A stretch of DNA of 64,000 nt from JBDSKH01 sp050245915 (GCA_050245915.1 JBFWWZ010000010.1:8374-72373), one strand, 5' to 3'. Positions 47,776 to 56,942 are shown, numbered from the stretch's first letter. Numbers and translations: made by a program. The notes: generated from the letters alone by a model not told the origin.

Positions 47776-49551
47776 TCAGGATGCGGGGCTGCGTAGGAGG
47801 GCTTCGAGTTCGGTGCGGTCGCTGCGGAGCTGGGCAGCGTCGGGGCGGCTGGGCCAGGCGCGTAGGTCGGTGACGATGGGTGGTGCGGAGCGCAGCAGGG
47901 TGATCCCGGTGCCGAAGGGCAGGGTGCGGATGCGGTCGGGTGGCAGGATCGGAACCCGCCGTACGGACCGCTGGTTCGAGCGGGTGCCGCGATCACCGAG
48001 GGTCACCGAGTCTGTGTATTCGTCACGTTCACCGATCAACGTGGAGAGGTCTTGGAGGTCGCGACTGCTGGACGCGCCGCCGAGGATGATCTTGACGATG
48101 CTGGCGTCCCAGATCGCGCTGGCCTGGTTCTCGCTCCACCGGTCGCGGGCTTGGGCGAGGGATTGCAACACCGGCATCGTGGTGATCCCGGTGCCGCCGC
48201 CTTCGGCCATCAGCATCGGCAACGACGGCAGGGGCGCGAGGTTGCCGATCTCGTCGAGCGCCAGCAGTAGGGGCGGGTCGAGTCGGGCTCCGGGTGAGCG
48301 GGCGGCGAGGCGGCGAGCGGTTTCGATGAGGTCTTCCACGAACGCGGCGACGAGCGCTGCGGACGCGCCGGCCCCTGCTCCGGTGGCGAGCAGATAGAGG
48401 CTGCCGTGCTGGGTGAGGAAGGTCTCGGGGTCGAACTGCTCGTGCGGTCCGGGTGTGACGGCATCGAGCACGCGGGGGTCGGCGAGGGCTGCGAGGGCGA
48501 GGGAGACTCCTTGCCAGATGCTGTCGCGGGTCTTGGGGTCGGCGTCGATCATCGCGCCGAGCGAGTCGCCCCACCCCATCGCGGCGTTCGGGTTCGAATT
48601 CAGGATCGCGACGGCCTCGGCCGCAGAGCTGGGATCGAGGGTCCACCGGAACAACTCAGCAGGTGGTCGTCCGTCGAGGGCGGCGGCGTGCAACAAGGCT
48701 TGGAGCGCGGTACGGGTCTTGCCTTCCCAGAACCCGCCGGACTCGACACCCCCGGAGGAGAGGCCGGTGGCGGCGGCGAGTCCGTTGGCGCGGATCATCG
48801 CGGTCAGCGGGTCCTGGCACCCGCGCACGGGCGACCAGCGCAGCCCGGCGGGGATGCCCTCAGCCAGGTGTTGCGGGTCGAACACCGCGACCGGCCCACC
48901 CGTGCGACGACGAGCGCGGAGCGTGGCGGTCAGGTTCTCTGGTCGCGTCGAGGTGGTGACGACCGCGCCGGGTGCGTCGAGGATCGCGTTGACGACGACG
49001 TGGAGGGTCTTGCCCGAGCGGGGCGGGCCGATCAGCAGGATCGAGTCCTCGACCGACGCCCAGACCCCGGTCCCTCGACTCGCGCCGAGGAGATAGCCGA
49101 CATCTGCAGCTGTCGGCGTGGCCAGGGACGGGCGCAGGGTTCCGGCGCGGCGCAGGAGCGCTTTCGCGGATGCCGTGGTCTTGACCTCGTGCGCGGTGGC
49201 GATCCCGGCGAGGCGGTGCGGGTCGGTCTCGGTCTTCCGGTTGTGGCGGCGCAACAGCATCCACACCCACGCGACACCAACGACGAGCCCAGCGAGCAGC
49301 AGGATCGTGACGATCCAGTAGACGACCGGGCTGAGACCTTCCGCGTCGAGCGCCCCGGCGGGGTCGGCGGGGTTGAACAGCACCCCGAGCCCCGACGCCG
49401 GACCTGCCTGTGGTTGGGGTGTGCCGGAGAGGAACGCGGCCAATGAACCGGCGCCGCGCAGGATGAGCGCGAGTCCGAAGGCCCCGATCAGGGCGATGAG
49501 GGCGGCGTTGGTGAGTTCGTCGCCCATGCTCCCGCCCTGTCGCGGGTTCAT
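47776..49551 (-). CDS. VirD4/TraG-type conjugal coupling ATPase
   Basis: A 591-residue coupling protein. Two N-terminal membrane helices (about 12-35 and 75-97: LSPVVYWIVTILLLAGLVVGVAWVWMLL) precede the RecA fold with Walker A LIGPPRSGKTLHVVVN and Walker B LLLALDEIGNLAPLPSLPMLMAEGGG. The C-terminal TraG-D pattern is MPVLQSLAQARDRWSENQASAIWDA and ILGGASSSRDLQDLSTLIGERDEYT. It hands the relaxase-DNA complex to the secretion channel. It overlaps the next gene upstream by 4 bases. Confidence 0.93.
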   Translation of the reverse strand: MNPRQGGSMGDELTNAALIALIGAFGLALILRGAGSLAAFLSGTPQPQAGPASGLGVLFNPADPAGALDAEGLSPVVYWIVTILLLAGLVVGVAWVWMLLRRHNRKTETDPHRLAGIATAHEVKTTASAKALLRRAGTLRPSLATPTAADVGYLLGASRGTGVWASVEDSILLIGPPRSGKTLHVVVNAILDAPGAVVTTSTRPENLTATLRARRRTGGPVAVFDPQHLAEGIPAGLRWSPVRGCQDPLTAMIRANGLAAATGLSSGGVESGGFWEGKTRTALQALLHAAALDGRPPAELFRWTLDPSSAAEAVAILNSNPNAAMGWGDSLGAMIDADPKTRDSIWQGVSLALAALADPRVLDAVTPGPHEQFDPETFLTQHGSLYLLATGAGAGASAALVAAFVEDLIETARRLAARSPGARLDPPLLLALDEIGNLAPLPSLPMLMAEGGGTGITTMPVLQSLAQARDRWSENQASAIWDASIVKIILGGASSSRDLQDLSTLIGERDEYTDSVTLGDRGTRSNQRSVRRVPILPPDRIRTLPFGTGITLLRSAPPIVTDLRAWPSRPDAAQLRSDRTELEALLRSPAS

Positions 49552-50102
49552 TGCAGCCGCCGAATCGCGAGGGTGCCCGAGATGCGCCCGAACAGGATCA
49601 CCTCGCCCGTCGCGTCGGGCGTGAGGTTGTCGAGATCGACCAGCATCCGAGCTGTCCCCGTTTGCGCGGCGTCGGTGTGGCTCACTATGACCGCGACGGC
49701 GACATCCTCGCCTGGCACGAAACCCTCGCCATCAACTTCCATGAGCCGCAGGGCTCGTGGCATGGCGGCGCGGCGACGTCGCCGCGTGCCCGGTACCGGT
49801 TCCTGCTCAGCGGCTCGTGCGGGTGGGGTTGGTTTGCGGGCGTGGATGATGTCGGTGAACACGCCGCCGTCGCACTCGCGGACCTCGACCCGGACTGAGA
49901 CGGTGCGGTCTTTGGTGATCTGGTCCATCAGTGGCCCGAACGTCGCCCGAGTCCACGCCCCCGCCGCAGGTTGCGGGTGGGCGATGCCATCGACGGTGGC
50001 GGTCAGGGTCCCGTCGGCGGCGACGGTGACGATCACATTGGGCAGATCGACGGGCACCTCGGGTTCGTGATCGCGGGCGTGGTGTGGGCGGGAGAGGTTC
50101 AT
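49548..50102 (-). CDS. Conjugation-operon protein of unknown function
   Basis: A 184-residue protein between the coupling protein and the VirB4-like gene, overlapping both by ATGA. The N-terminal half has a ubiquitin- or EccD-like beta pattern (VIVTVAADGTLTATVDGIAHPQP, TVSVRVEVRECDGGVFTDIIHARK). A basic stretch (TRRRRRAAMPRALRLMEV) and a second beta-rich half follow (GEDVAVAVIVSHTDA, EVILFGRISGTLAIRRL). No catalytic motif; probably a structural or regulatory part of the transfer machinery. Confidence 0.7.
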   Translation of the reverse strand: MNLSRPHHARDHEPEVPVDLPNVIVTVAADGTLTATVDGIAHPQPAAGAWTRATFGPLMDQITKDRTVSVRVEVRECDGGVFTDIIHARKPTPPARAAEQEPVPGTRRRRRAAMPRALRLMEVDGEGFVPGEDVAVAVIVSHTDAAQTGTARMLVDLDNLTPDATGEVILFGRISGTLAIRRLQ

Positions 50103-51583
50103 CGGTGACCCCCAGCCGCACGAGAGCTCGTATCGAACAACGCCAACTCGGCGGGGTGGAGCTGATGCTGGGTCACGAAGCTCCTGGCTTTGATCCGCCA
50201 GAGCCCTTGGCCGACGCCGAGGTTCGGCAGGAGTTGCTGTTCGGTGCCGGTCAGTCCGAGGGCTTGGGCGGTGGGGCCGAGCTGGTCGGATTCCTGCCGG
50301 TACACGATCCGCGTCTCCGCATTCGCCAGCAACGAGTTGGCGAGGGAGCGCATGGCGGAGCCTTGGTCGCCGACGTTGTCGAGGTCGGTGAGCTTGTGGA
50401 AGATCAGCATGTTCGCGATCCCGTAGTGCCGCGCGAGTCGCCAGTGCGCGTCCATCCGCCGCAGCAGCGCGGGGTGGGACATGAGACGCCAGGCCTCGTC
50501 GTAGATCACCCACCGCTGCCCACCATTCGGGTCCAACAGTGCCGATTCCATCCATGCCGACGAGCACGTCATCAACACCGAAATCAGCGTCGAGTTCTCC
50601 GTCACCCGCGACAGGTCGAGCGAGATCATCGGCAGCGTCGGATCGAACTTCACCGTGGAGGGTCCATCGAACAGTCCAGCGAGGTCACCAGCGACCAGAC
50701 GCCGCAGTGCGTGGCCGACGAGGCGGCCGTCTTCGGCGAGGCGTCCGTCGGTGTCGGTGCTGGGGTTGAGGATGCGGTCAACGACCATCGGCAGGATCGG
50801 TACCTCGTTCTCGCGCACCGTCTGCGTCAGCGCCAGGTCGATCGCGGTGTGCTCCAACGGCGACAACCCCCGCGCGAGCACGGTCTCCGCGAGCGCGCCG
50901 ATCAGGTCGCGCCTGCGCGCGGCGACGGTGGAGGCCCACTGTTCATCCGACAACCCGGACGGGCGGTGCCCTTCGTCCAACGGGTTCAGCCGGGTGTTGA
51001 GTCCGTGGCCGAGGACGATGGCGCGACCGCCGACGGCCTCAGCGACCGCAGTGTGCTCACCCTTCGGATCACCCGGCACATAGACCCGCCGCCCGAACGG
51101 GAGCGACCGCGTGTACAGCGACTTCGCGAGAGAGGACTTGCCCGAGCCGACGATCCCCGCCAGTACAACGTTGGGGGCGGTGATGATGCCGCGCGCGTAC
51201 AGCACCCACGGGTCGTACACGAACGAACCGCCCGAGTAGAGGTCTTGCCCGACGAACACCCCATCGGCACCGAGGCCGCCTTCGGCGACGAACGGGTACG
51301 CCCCCGCCAAGGTCGCAGAGGTGTCCTGATGGCGCGGGAGCCGGAACCGCGCCGGCGTCCTGAGCTGCGCCGCACCCGCCTCGCCACTCCTCGGCAGGTA
51401 GATCGTGGCGCGTCGCTCCGCCCGCTCAGCCTCAGCCCGTGCTTTCGCGGCGGCGAGTTCGGTCTTGCGCTGCTCGGCGTGTAGCCGGGCTTCGGCGTGG
51501 CGGCGCTGTTTGCGGAGCTTGCGGCGTTCCTTCGACGGCGCGACCAGCACGGCAGTGTGCAGCCGCTCACGATCCTGGTTCAC
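50099..51583 (-). CDS. VirB4-like conjugation ATPase
   Basis: From GTG 51583 (GTGA overlap with the upstream gene) the protein has 494 residues. An N-terminal Arg/Glu/Ala-rich helix (KERRKLRKQRRHAEARLHAEQRKTELAAAKARAEAERAERR) precedes the ATPase: Walker A LAGIVGSGKSSLAKSLYTRS, Walker B RWVIYDEAWRLMSHPALLRRMD and the VirB4/TraC-type C-terminal segment MLIFHKLTDLDNVGDQGS ... LANAETRIVYRQESDQL. It powers assembly or substrate transfer of the type IV channel. The N-terminal non-catalytic domain of classical VirB4 is probably supplied by the SCO6880-like protein. Confidence 0.9.
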   Translation of the reverse strand: MNQDRERLHTAVLVAPSKERRKLRKQRRHAEARLHAEQRKTELAAAKARAEAERAERRATIYLPRSGEAGAAQLRTPARFRLPRHQDTSATLAGAYPFVAEGGLGADGVFVGQDLYSGGSFVYDPWVLYARGIITAPNVVLAGIVGSGKSSLAKSLYTRSLPFGRRVYVPGDPKGEHTAVAEAVGGRAIVLGHGLNTRLNPLDEGHRPSGLSDEQWASTVAARRRDLIGALAETVLARGLSPLEHTAIDLALTQTVRENEVPILPMVVDRILNPSTDTDGRLAEDGRLVGHALRRLVAGDLAGLFDGPSTVKFDPTLPMISLDLSRVTENSTLISVLMTCSSAWMESALLDPNGGQRWVIYDEAWRLMSHPALLRRMDAHWRLARHYGIANMLIFHKLTDLDNVGDQGSAMRSLANSLLANAETRIVYRQESDQLGPTAQALGLTGTEQQLLPNLGVGQGLWRIKARSFVTQHQLHPAELALFDTSSRAAGGHR

Positions 51584-52407
51584 AGTTCGAGCCCCCGGGC
51601 CTGCTTGACCGCCGTGATCTTCGCTGGCTCGAACCACGACCGCCCCTGCTTCGTTGGCGGCACGTCACGACGCTGCGGAGCACCCGGAGAGGAATACGAC
51701 ACCAGTAGCTCCGGCCCGTCCCGTGTCGGCGACGACTCGTCGATCGGTTCTGCGCTCGCGTCGGGTTCGGGGTGGCGGCGCAGCAGTGAGACGTACCCGA
51801 CGTACGGGTTGACGACCAAGGCGTAGTCACCGGAGATCAACACCCGGTCGTTGGTGCCCTCGCCGGGTTCGTCGTAGACGTACCCGTTCTCAAGTGCCGC
51901 CTGGGTGGTCTCCTCGCCGTAGTCCCACTGCGCGAGGTAGTCCACCGCATCGACATGCCCCAGCTCGCCGAGGATGCGCAACGGGCGGTCGGCCTCATCT
52001 CCTTGGAGGAACACCACGGTGATCCACCGCGACGGCGCCGCCTCTTCGACGGCGGGTTCGGGGTGCCACGCAATCCGCCCCGCCGCGATGAATCCCTCTG
52101 CGAGCCGGTCGTAGGCCTGATCCACCAGACGCGCCGAGTGTCGCAGCTCCTCGGCCGTGGTGAGAGCGTCCCGGACCCCGGCTGTGTGGTCGCCGTCGTC
52201 GTTGAACGCGTGCGCGGCTTTCCGCTCGTGCACGTCGGCGAGCTGTTCCAGCACCTGGTGGAGCGACCGCATCCCCGAGGACAGGTCACCGATCACCCCG
52301 TACATCTGAGCGGGCTGATCGAACGTACGGCTCGCGTGCGCGAGACCCCGCAGTGCCTCGGACGCCTCAGCGGCATCGGCGGTGGAGTCAAAGAACGTGG
52401 GCATCAT
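51580..52407 (-). CDS. Conjugation-operon protein of unknown function
   Basis: A 275-residue soluble protein. AGGAGG before the ATG pair at 52407/52404 sets the start. The N-terminal half is helical (ASEALRGLAHASRTFDQPAQMYGVIGDLSSGMRSLHQVLEQLADVHERKAAHAF), followed by AARL-like helices and a C-terminal beta region (WITVVFLQGDEADRPLRILGELGHVDAVDYLAQWDYGEET). No family recognised. It is the first gene of the VirB4-VirD4 block and has the shared AGGTGCGC motif ahead. Confidence 0.7.
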   Translation of the reverse strand: MMPTFFDSTADAAEASEALRGLAHASRTFDQPAQMYGVIGDLSSGMRSLHQVLEQLADVHERKAAHAFNDDGDHTAGVRDALTTAEELRHSARLVDQAYDRLAEGFIAAGRIAWHPEPAVEEAAPSRWITVVFLQGDEADRPLRILGELGHVDAVDYLAQWDYGEETTQAALENGYVYDEPGEGTNDRVLISGDYALVVNPYVGYVSLLRRHPEPDASAEPIDESSPTRDGPELLVSYSSPGAPQRRDVPPTKQGRSWFEPAKITAVKQARGLEL

Positions 52408-52430
52408 GGACCTCCTGGCATCGTGTGCCA

Positions 52431-52442
52431 AGCAGGTGCGCT
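52431..52442 (-). promoter_or_regulatory. Shared motif, copy upstream of the 52407 gene
   Basis: AGCAGGTGCGCT on the plus strand, 24 bases before ATG 52407. It is also 52 bases before the divergent gene at 52494. Confidence 0.45.
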
Positions 52443-52493
52443 GAGCCGTCCTCTTCTCCGGTGGCTCACTGACCCGCCCGATAGCATGGCCGC

Positions 52494-53273
52494 GTGGGAC
52501 GTATTCCGGGCTACTACGAGTGGGACGACGATGACCTGACGCCCGGACGCAAGAAGGAGGGCGGGCTTCATCAGAACCTGTTCGATGCCGACGGCAGCCT
52601 GAAAGGAAGCGCACGATTCGTTCCCGCAGACGAGGTTGACCCCGACCCCATCTACGTCACGGAATACGTGACAGAGCACGTCTACGTTCCGGCTGAAGAG
52701 AGGCGTCTCACGCCAGAACAGCAGGAGCTGGCCGACCTCATCGGCGAGGTCCTTGTCGCGTTCTTGGCCAAGGGAATCGATCGGGCAAAGCCGCACGTCA
52801 AGAAGTGGTGGGCGGAATCAGTTCGTCCGTTTGTGAGTGAACAACGCGCACGGTTGTTCCAGCCGCGTCCGAAGGGTGCGTCGAAGGCCAACCGTGCTCT
52901 GCTGAACGCTGACCTCCACACGGAGACCTCCGATCAGACTCCGTCTGAAGGTGCCGTATCCGTGTCTCGCCCAAAGATGTCGAGCGCCGAGGCTCAGGCT
53001 CGCTATCTCGCAGCGATGGCTGCGCGCGCATTCAGTGAGGAACAGATGCGGTTGGTTCGGAGCGCGGACATCATCAATGCAGAGGGTGTCGCTGAGGTTG
53101 AGGCTAGGCTCGCGGAGCTACCGCCCAACGAGGTGCGCGAGTTGATGTCCAGAATGGTCACCGATCCCTCGATGCTCAGCGAAGAGACCTTGGCAGAGCT
53201 GGCAAGCGTGCTCGCGAGGGTTCGCCGTCCCACCCAGGTCGAGTTCCAACAGCTACCCCGAGAACTCGACTGA
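52494..53273 (+). CDS. Probable cargo protein of unknown function
   Basis: A 259-residue soluble, charged protein, the only convincing plus-strand gene in the element. It begins with GTG eight bases after GATAGCAT, a possible -10, so the message may be leaderless. MGRIPGYYEWDDDDLTPGRK opens an acidic N-terminus. HVKKWWAESVRPFVSEQRARL lies mid-way, and the C-terminal part (MSSAEAQARYLAAMAARAFSEEQMRLVRSADIINAEGVAEVEARLAEL) is helical. Its codon use is less G+C-rich than the neighbours. It separates two blocks of transfer genes and may be a later insertion with its own promoter. Confidence 0.72.
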   Translation: MGRIPGYYEWDDDDLTPGRKKEGGLHQNLFDADGSLKGSARFVPADEVDPDPIYVTEYVTEHVYVPAEERRLTPEQQELADLIGEVLVAFLAKGIDRAKPHVKKWWAESVRPFVSEQRARLFQPRPKGASKANRALLNADLHTETSDQTPSEGAVSVSRPKMSSAEAQARYLAAMAARAFSEEQMRLVRSADIINAEGVAEVEARLAELPPNEVRELMSRMVTDPSMLSEETLAELASVLARVRRPTQVEFQQLPRELD

Positions 53274-53294
53274 ACGGCTCCCGCGTACTGCTGT

Positions 53295-54761
53295 CTATAC
53301 GCGGCGACACAGCGGCAGCGCGGCTGCGGTGAACGCGGCGGCTTGCTGTCCAACGAGCAGACGGGTCTCGCAGGAGGCCTGGATCGCGGCCTGCTCGATC
53401 GCAGCGACCGCGGCGTCGAGTTCCTCCACGGTCGGGGCGGAGATGGCGATGAGTCCGGTGTAGCGGAGGATGCCGTGGCCGGCGGTGAGGTCGGCTTCCT
53501 GTTGGAGCACGTCGTGGTACTCGGCGGTCTGTGAGGCGTCCTCGATCTGGCCGATCTTCGCTCGTTGGGCTTGGTCGGAGATGTGCTCGACCTTCTTCTT
53601 GCGGATGTCGCGGGCAGCTTGATCGGAGCGCATCGGGGTGCAGATCAGCGAGAACGACCGCTGGATACCGGTGGACAGCAGCACCGGCGACAAGAAACCC
53701 GGATACACCAGCGACCTGGGCCATTCGCTGACCCACAGCACGGCATGGTGGGCGGAGTCGGTGCGCAACCGGCCCCATGTCTCGGTTACCGCGACCGGGC
53801 CCGCCGTGGCCAGCGACTGGCCGAGTTGGCCGTGGCGCTCCAGGGTTGCCGCGATGGCGGGATCGTAGGTGGAGCGCAGCATGACGGCGATCTGCCCTGG
53901 GCTGAGCCAGCCCGAGGGTGCGAGGTCGGCGGAGCGCAGCGCCGCAACCAGCGTGTTCATCTCCTGACGCAGCACATTCGCCGCACCTCGGATGCCGCCG
54001 CCGGCGGTTCTGATCTGCCGCGCCGCAGCCCTCATATCGAGCGACAAAGACAACGTGGTGGCATGACGTTCACCGGCGGGTCCAGCACGTTCGATCAGCT
54101 CGGCGTAGGTGTCGGCCGCCCATGATCCGTCGGGCGTACCGTGCGCGGCCCACCACTCGGCCAGCCCGGTTCCGGAATCCGGCAGAGTCCGCTCCAGGAC
54201 CTGCAGCGTGGCAACGCGGCCCGAGCGGCACACGGTGGCGAGCACGCGACCCCAGGAGGTGACGCGGCGTTCCTGCTCGCCGGGGTCGAGGAGCACGAAC
54301 GCGGGATGGGTGACCTCACAGACCACGGTCAGAGTGCCGGCGTGGGGGTCGTGGATCATCCCGGCTCCGGTGTCAGGGTCGTTGAACTCCCGCAGGCGTG
54401 CCATGTCCCCAGGCAGCGCGAGCGTCCCGACCGGGCGGGGTGTGACGATCCTGCGCCGGTACAGGAGCTGGCCGCCGGTGGTGCGCCACAGCCACCAGCA
54501 CGTCACGGGCAGCCATTCGACGATGGGCCTACCTGCAATGGGTATCCAGGTCAGCGCAGCCGAGAGCACCCAGACGGGTGCGGTGTATGCGAGCAGCATC
54601 CCGCCTCCTGCATAGAACGCGACGATCAGTGTGGCACCGCCGATAGCGAGAGTGATGAGCTGCGTCAGAGACAGCCCAAGAAGGATGCCGCGGCGGGTGA
54701 GGCGGGAGAACTTCACCGGCACGAGATCGCCCGTGCTTCGCTGGTTCTGGTTCGAGGTCAC
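53295..54761 (-). CDS. SCO6880-like conjugation protein
   Basis: From GTG 54761 (AGGAG upstream) the protein has 488 residues. Two membrane helices at about 28-75 (ILLGLSLTQLITLAIGGATLIVAFYAGGGMLLAYTAPVWVLSAALTWIPIAG) precede a VirB4-N-like soluble domain: WWLWRTTGGQLLYRRRI, LLDPGEQERRVTSWGRVLATVCRSGRVATLQVLERTLPDSG and TPMRSDQAARDIRKKKVEHISDQAQRAKIGQ. This matches SCO6880-family proteins of Streptomyces-type elements. It probably completes the VirB4-like ATPase as its membrane partner. The TM segment, polarity and order next to the VirB6-like gene fit a type IV channel. Confidence 0.85.
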   Translation of the reverse strand: MTSNQNQRSTGDLVPVKFSRLTRRGILLGLSLTQLITLAIGGATLIVAFYAGGGMLLAYTAPVWVLSAALTWIPIAGRPIVEWLPVTCWWLWRTTGGQLLYRRRIVTPRPVGTLALPGDMARLREFNDPDTGAGMIHDPHAGTLTVVCEVTHPAFVLLDPGEQERRVTSWGRVLATVCRSGRVATLQVLERTLPDSGTGLAEWWAAHGTPDGSWAADTYAELIERAGPAGERHATTLSLSLDMRAAARQIRTAGGGIRGAANVLRQEMNTLVAALRSADLAPSGWLSPGQIAVMLRSTYDPAIAATLERHGQLGQSLATAGPVAVTETWGRLRTDSAHHAVLWVSEWPRSLVYPGFLSPVLLSTGIQRSFSLICTPMRSDQAARDIRKKKVEHISDQAQRAKIGQIEDASQTAEYHDVLQQEADLTAGHGILRYTGLIAISAPTVEELDAAVAAIEQAAIQASCETRLLVGQQAAAFTAAALPLCRRV

Positions 54762-54765
54762 GGGT

Positions 54766-56178
54766 CTACTCCTTCGGCGCTCGCGGCGCAGGCGGTGTGG
54801 GCTTCGGCGCTGGTGGCGGCGGGGCGGGATCGCTCCTTGGCGCGGGCGGGGCCGGACTCGACGATGGCTGAGCGACCTGAGCAGGCGCAGCTGGGGTCTG
54901 AGCGGCAGGCGGTGGCGGTGGTGTCTGAGCGGCGGCATCCGCAGCGTGCTCGCCCTGGGTGCCCAGAGCGGTTCCGACTTTCGGCCCGGCGGTGGCGGCT
55001 CCCTTGGCGACCTGCGCCCCGACGACCACGGCGGCAGCGGCAGGTCCAGCGGCCGCAGCACCGCCACCGGACGCAGCGGCACCTCCACCCGATGCGCCAG
55101 CCCCGCTTCCGGCCGAGGATACAGGCGTCGGTTTCGGCGCGGGTGGCGCGCTCCCACCGCCTCCACGGCCCGCGCCGCCACCTCCACCGCTGTTGCCTGC
55201 ACCATCGAGTACCTTCTTCGGCTCCGCGCCGCCGCCCGCGCCGCGTCCGGGGACGGGGACGGGCCGGTTGAGAGCGTGTTTGGCATCTTGTTCGGAGCCG
55301 ATCGCGTGGTACATGTCGAAACCGACGAACGCAATGAACTTGTACGTCAGGTAGGGCGCGAACGCGGCCATCGCCATCAGCACGATCCCCGCGATGGGGT
55401 CGCTGATCGAGGCGAGGTCGGCGTCGATGGGTGCGGAGACTTGGGTGATCGCAACGAGGAACATTACGACGAGCACGAGCTTGGAGCAGATCAGCGCGAC
55501 GACGAACATCGCCCACTTCCCGATCCAACCCCGCGAGGCGTCCCACGACGCGCCACTGAAGGCGAGTGGGGCGAACACGATCGCGACCAGCAGCAGGGCT
55601 TTGCGTACGAGGAGGGAGAGCCAGACGATGGCGGCAGCGGTGATCGCGAGGCCGGCCATGAAGATCGTGATGATCGCCCCGACACCGGGAGCGGCGATGT
55701 TGATCCCGACCAGGCCGGTCGCGAGGAGGGCGATCTTGTCGCCCATCGACTCGGTGGTCTCGCCTGCGGCTTGGACGATCCCGATACACAGCTGATCGAC
55801 CACCTCCAGCAGGAGAGCCGTCAACGTGATGACGACGAACGACCCGAGCACGGACTTGGCGAGGCCGAGGGCTGCGCGGGTAAGTGCGGTGGGGTCGCGG
55901 TGGATCAGGCCGGTGATGAGTTGGAGGCAGAAGAAGATCAGCATCACGAACACCGCGACACCGAACAGCAGGTTGTAGACCGAGACGTATCCCGGCCGGG
56001 TGACATCGACGAGGGTGGTGGTGTCGAACACCGACCAGACCGCCTCGAACAACCAGCCCGCAGCAGCCCCCATGGCTTGGGCGAGCCAGTCGAACGGGGC
56101 CGCCACTAGCGTGGCAGCTCCTTCGCCTACGGCATCGCAGACCGAGGAGATCACCGGGATGTCGCACACGCTCATCAC
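54766..56178 (-). CDS. VirB6/TrbL-like polytopic channel protein with Pro/Ala/Gly-rich tail
   Basis: A 470-residue protein. About six membrane helices lie between residues 65 and 290 (for example VYNLLFGVAVFVMLIFFCLQLITGLI, LLLVAIVFAPLAFSG, MFVVALICSKLVLVVMFLVAITQV). SGASWDASRGWIGKW and AFAPYLTYKFIAFVGFDMYHAIGSEQDAK are typical of TrbL-like proteins of actinobacteria. The C-terminal ~170 residues are low-complexity Gly/Ala then Pro/Ala, probably extending into the cytoplasm or the wall. It should form the inner-membrane pore of the transfer apparatus. Confidence 0.87.
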   Translation of the reverse strand: MMSVCDIPVISSVCDAVGEGAATLVAAPFDWLAQAMGAAAGWLFEAVWSVFDTTTLVDVTRPGYVSVYNLLFGVAVFVMLIFFCLQLITGLIHRDPTALTRAALGLAKSVLGSFVVITLTALLLEVVDQLCIGIVQAAGETTESMGDKIALLATGLVGINIAAPGVGAIITIFMAGLAITAAAIVWLSLLVRKALLLVAIVFAPLAFSGASWDASRGWIGKWAMFVVALICSKLVLVVMFLVAITQVSAPIDADLASISDPIAGIVLMAMAAFAPYLTYKFIAFVGFDMYHAIGSEQDAKHALNRPVPVPGRGAGGGAEPKKVLDGAGNSGGGGGAGRGGGGSAPPAPKPTPVSSAGSGAGASGGGAAASGGGAAAAGPAAAAVVVGAQVAKGAATAGPKVGTALGTQGEHAADAAAQTPPPPPAAQTPAAPAQVAQPSSSPAPPAPRSDPAPPPPAPKPTPPAPRAPKE

Positions 56179-56207
56179 GAACCACCAACCCTCTCAGCGA
56201 CATCAGG

Positions 56208-56531
56208 TCAGACTTGCTGGCCGACGTTCCAGAAAAAGTTGATGAGCGTCACCGACGCGCCACAGATCACCGCCGCCCCGCAGGAGACGAGGACGCCGAT
56301 CTTCCCCCTGCTGGCGAGGTGCGGATTGCTGCTGTTCGCGCCGAAGCCCCACACGATCGCCGAGACGATCAGCGCGAGGACGGAGAGGATCAGACCGATG
56401 GTCATCACCGCGCCGACGATGGTGCGCAACTGGTTGATCCCCGGCAGCCCGTTGGTGTTTGGGTCGATGTTGATGTCCATCGGCACCAGGCCGACGACGG
56501 GCAGAACGGTAGTGGTGAGCAGATCGAACAC
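56208..56531 (-). CDS. Small DUF6112-type membrane protein, paralogue 1
   Basis: A 107-residue protein from GTG 56531 (AAGGAG eight bases before). Two hydrophobic helices (IVGAVMTIGLILSVLALIVSAIVWGFG; GVLVSCGAAVICGASVTLINFFWNVG) flank a short loop with ASRGKIGV. It resembles DUF6112 proteins and has the size and two-helix form of VirB2-like pilins. The neighbour at 56671 is a clear paralogue. Confidence 0.8.
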   Translation of the reverse strand: MFDLLTTTVLPVVGLVPMDINIDPNTNGLPGINQLRTIVGAVMTIGLILSVLALIVSAIVWGFGANSSNPHLASRGKIGVLVSCGAAVICGASVTLINFFWNVGQQV

Positions 56532-56590
56532 GGTGGGTCTCCTTGGCGAGCGGCGGCCCGGCAGCGCGGATGCGCAGTCGGGGTACACGC

Positions 56591-56603
56591 CACAGGTGCG
56601 CCC
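56591..56603 (-). promoter_or_regulatory. Shared motif, copy upstream of the DUF6112-type gene
   Basis: CACAGGTGCGCCC on the plus strand, 60 bases before GTG 56531. Confidence 0.45.
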
Positions 56604-56670
56604 TCCTACCCGAAGCGAGAGACAGCGATGCCCACGCCAGCGCGGGCGTGGGCATCGTCGGAACGGCGAG

Positions 56671-56937
56671 TCAGAGTTGTTGGCCGAGGTTGATGAGCGA
56701 GTTCATCCAGGCGACACCGGCTCCGGCGAGGATTGCGGCACCGACGGAGACGAGGACGCCGACGCGGCCTTTGCTTGCGGTGGAGTAGTTGCCGTGGGCG
56801 GATGCGATGGCCCACACGATCGCTGAGACGATCAGCATGAGCACCGCCACGATGAGCACGAATGTGAGGAGCGCGCCGACGACGGCGCGAAGGTCGCCGA
56901 TGCCGCCGAGGCCGTCGAAGTCCGGGAAGACGCCCAT
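56671..56937 (-). CDS. Small DUF6112-type membrane protein, paralogue 2
   Basis: An 88-residue protein. LRAVVGALLTFVLIVAVLMLIVSAIVWAI and GRVGVLVSVGAAILAGAGVAWMNSLINLGQQL line up with paralogue 1 position by position (same VGA, LIVSAIVW, RxGVLVSxGAA, LIN and VGQQ/LGQQ marks). It starts at ATG 56937 directly behind the wall hydrolase stop. Tandem paralogues of this kind could be major and minor pilin-like subunits. Confidence 0.8.
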   Translation of the reverse strand: MGVFPDFDGLGGIGDLRAVVGALLTFVLIVAVLMLIVSAIVWAIASAHGNYSTASKGRVGVLVSVGAAILAGAGVAWMNSLINLGQQL

Positions 56938-56942
56938 TGTGG

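Noticed and set aside
54141..55271. Long plus-strand frames opposite the SCO6880-like and VirB6-like genes
   Set aside because: No start signals, biased Arg/Pro composition, and the minus strand carries recognised families with coupled starts.
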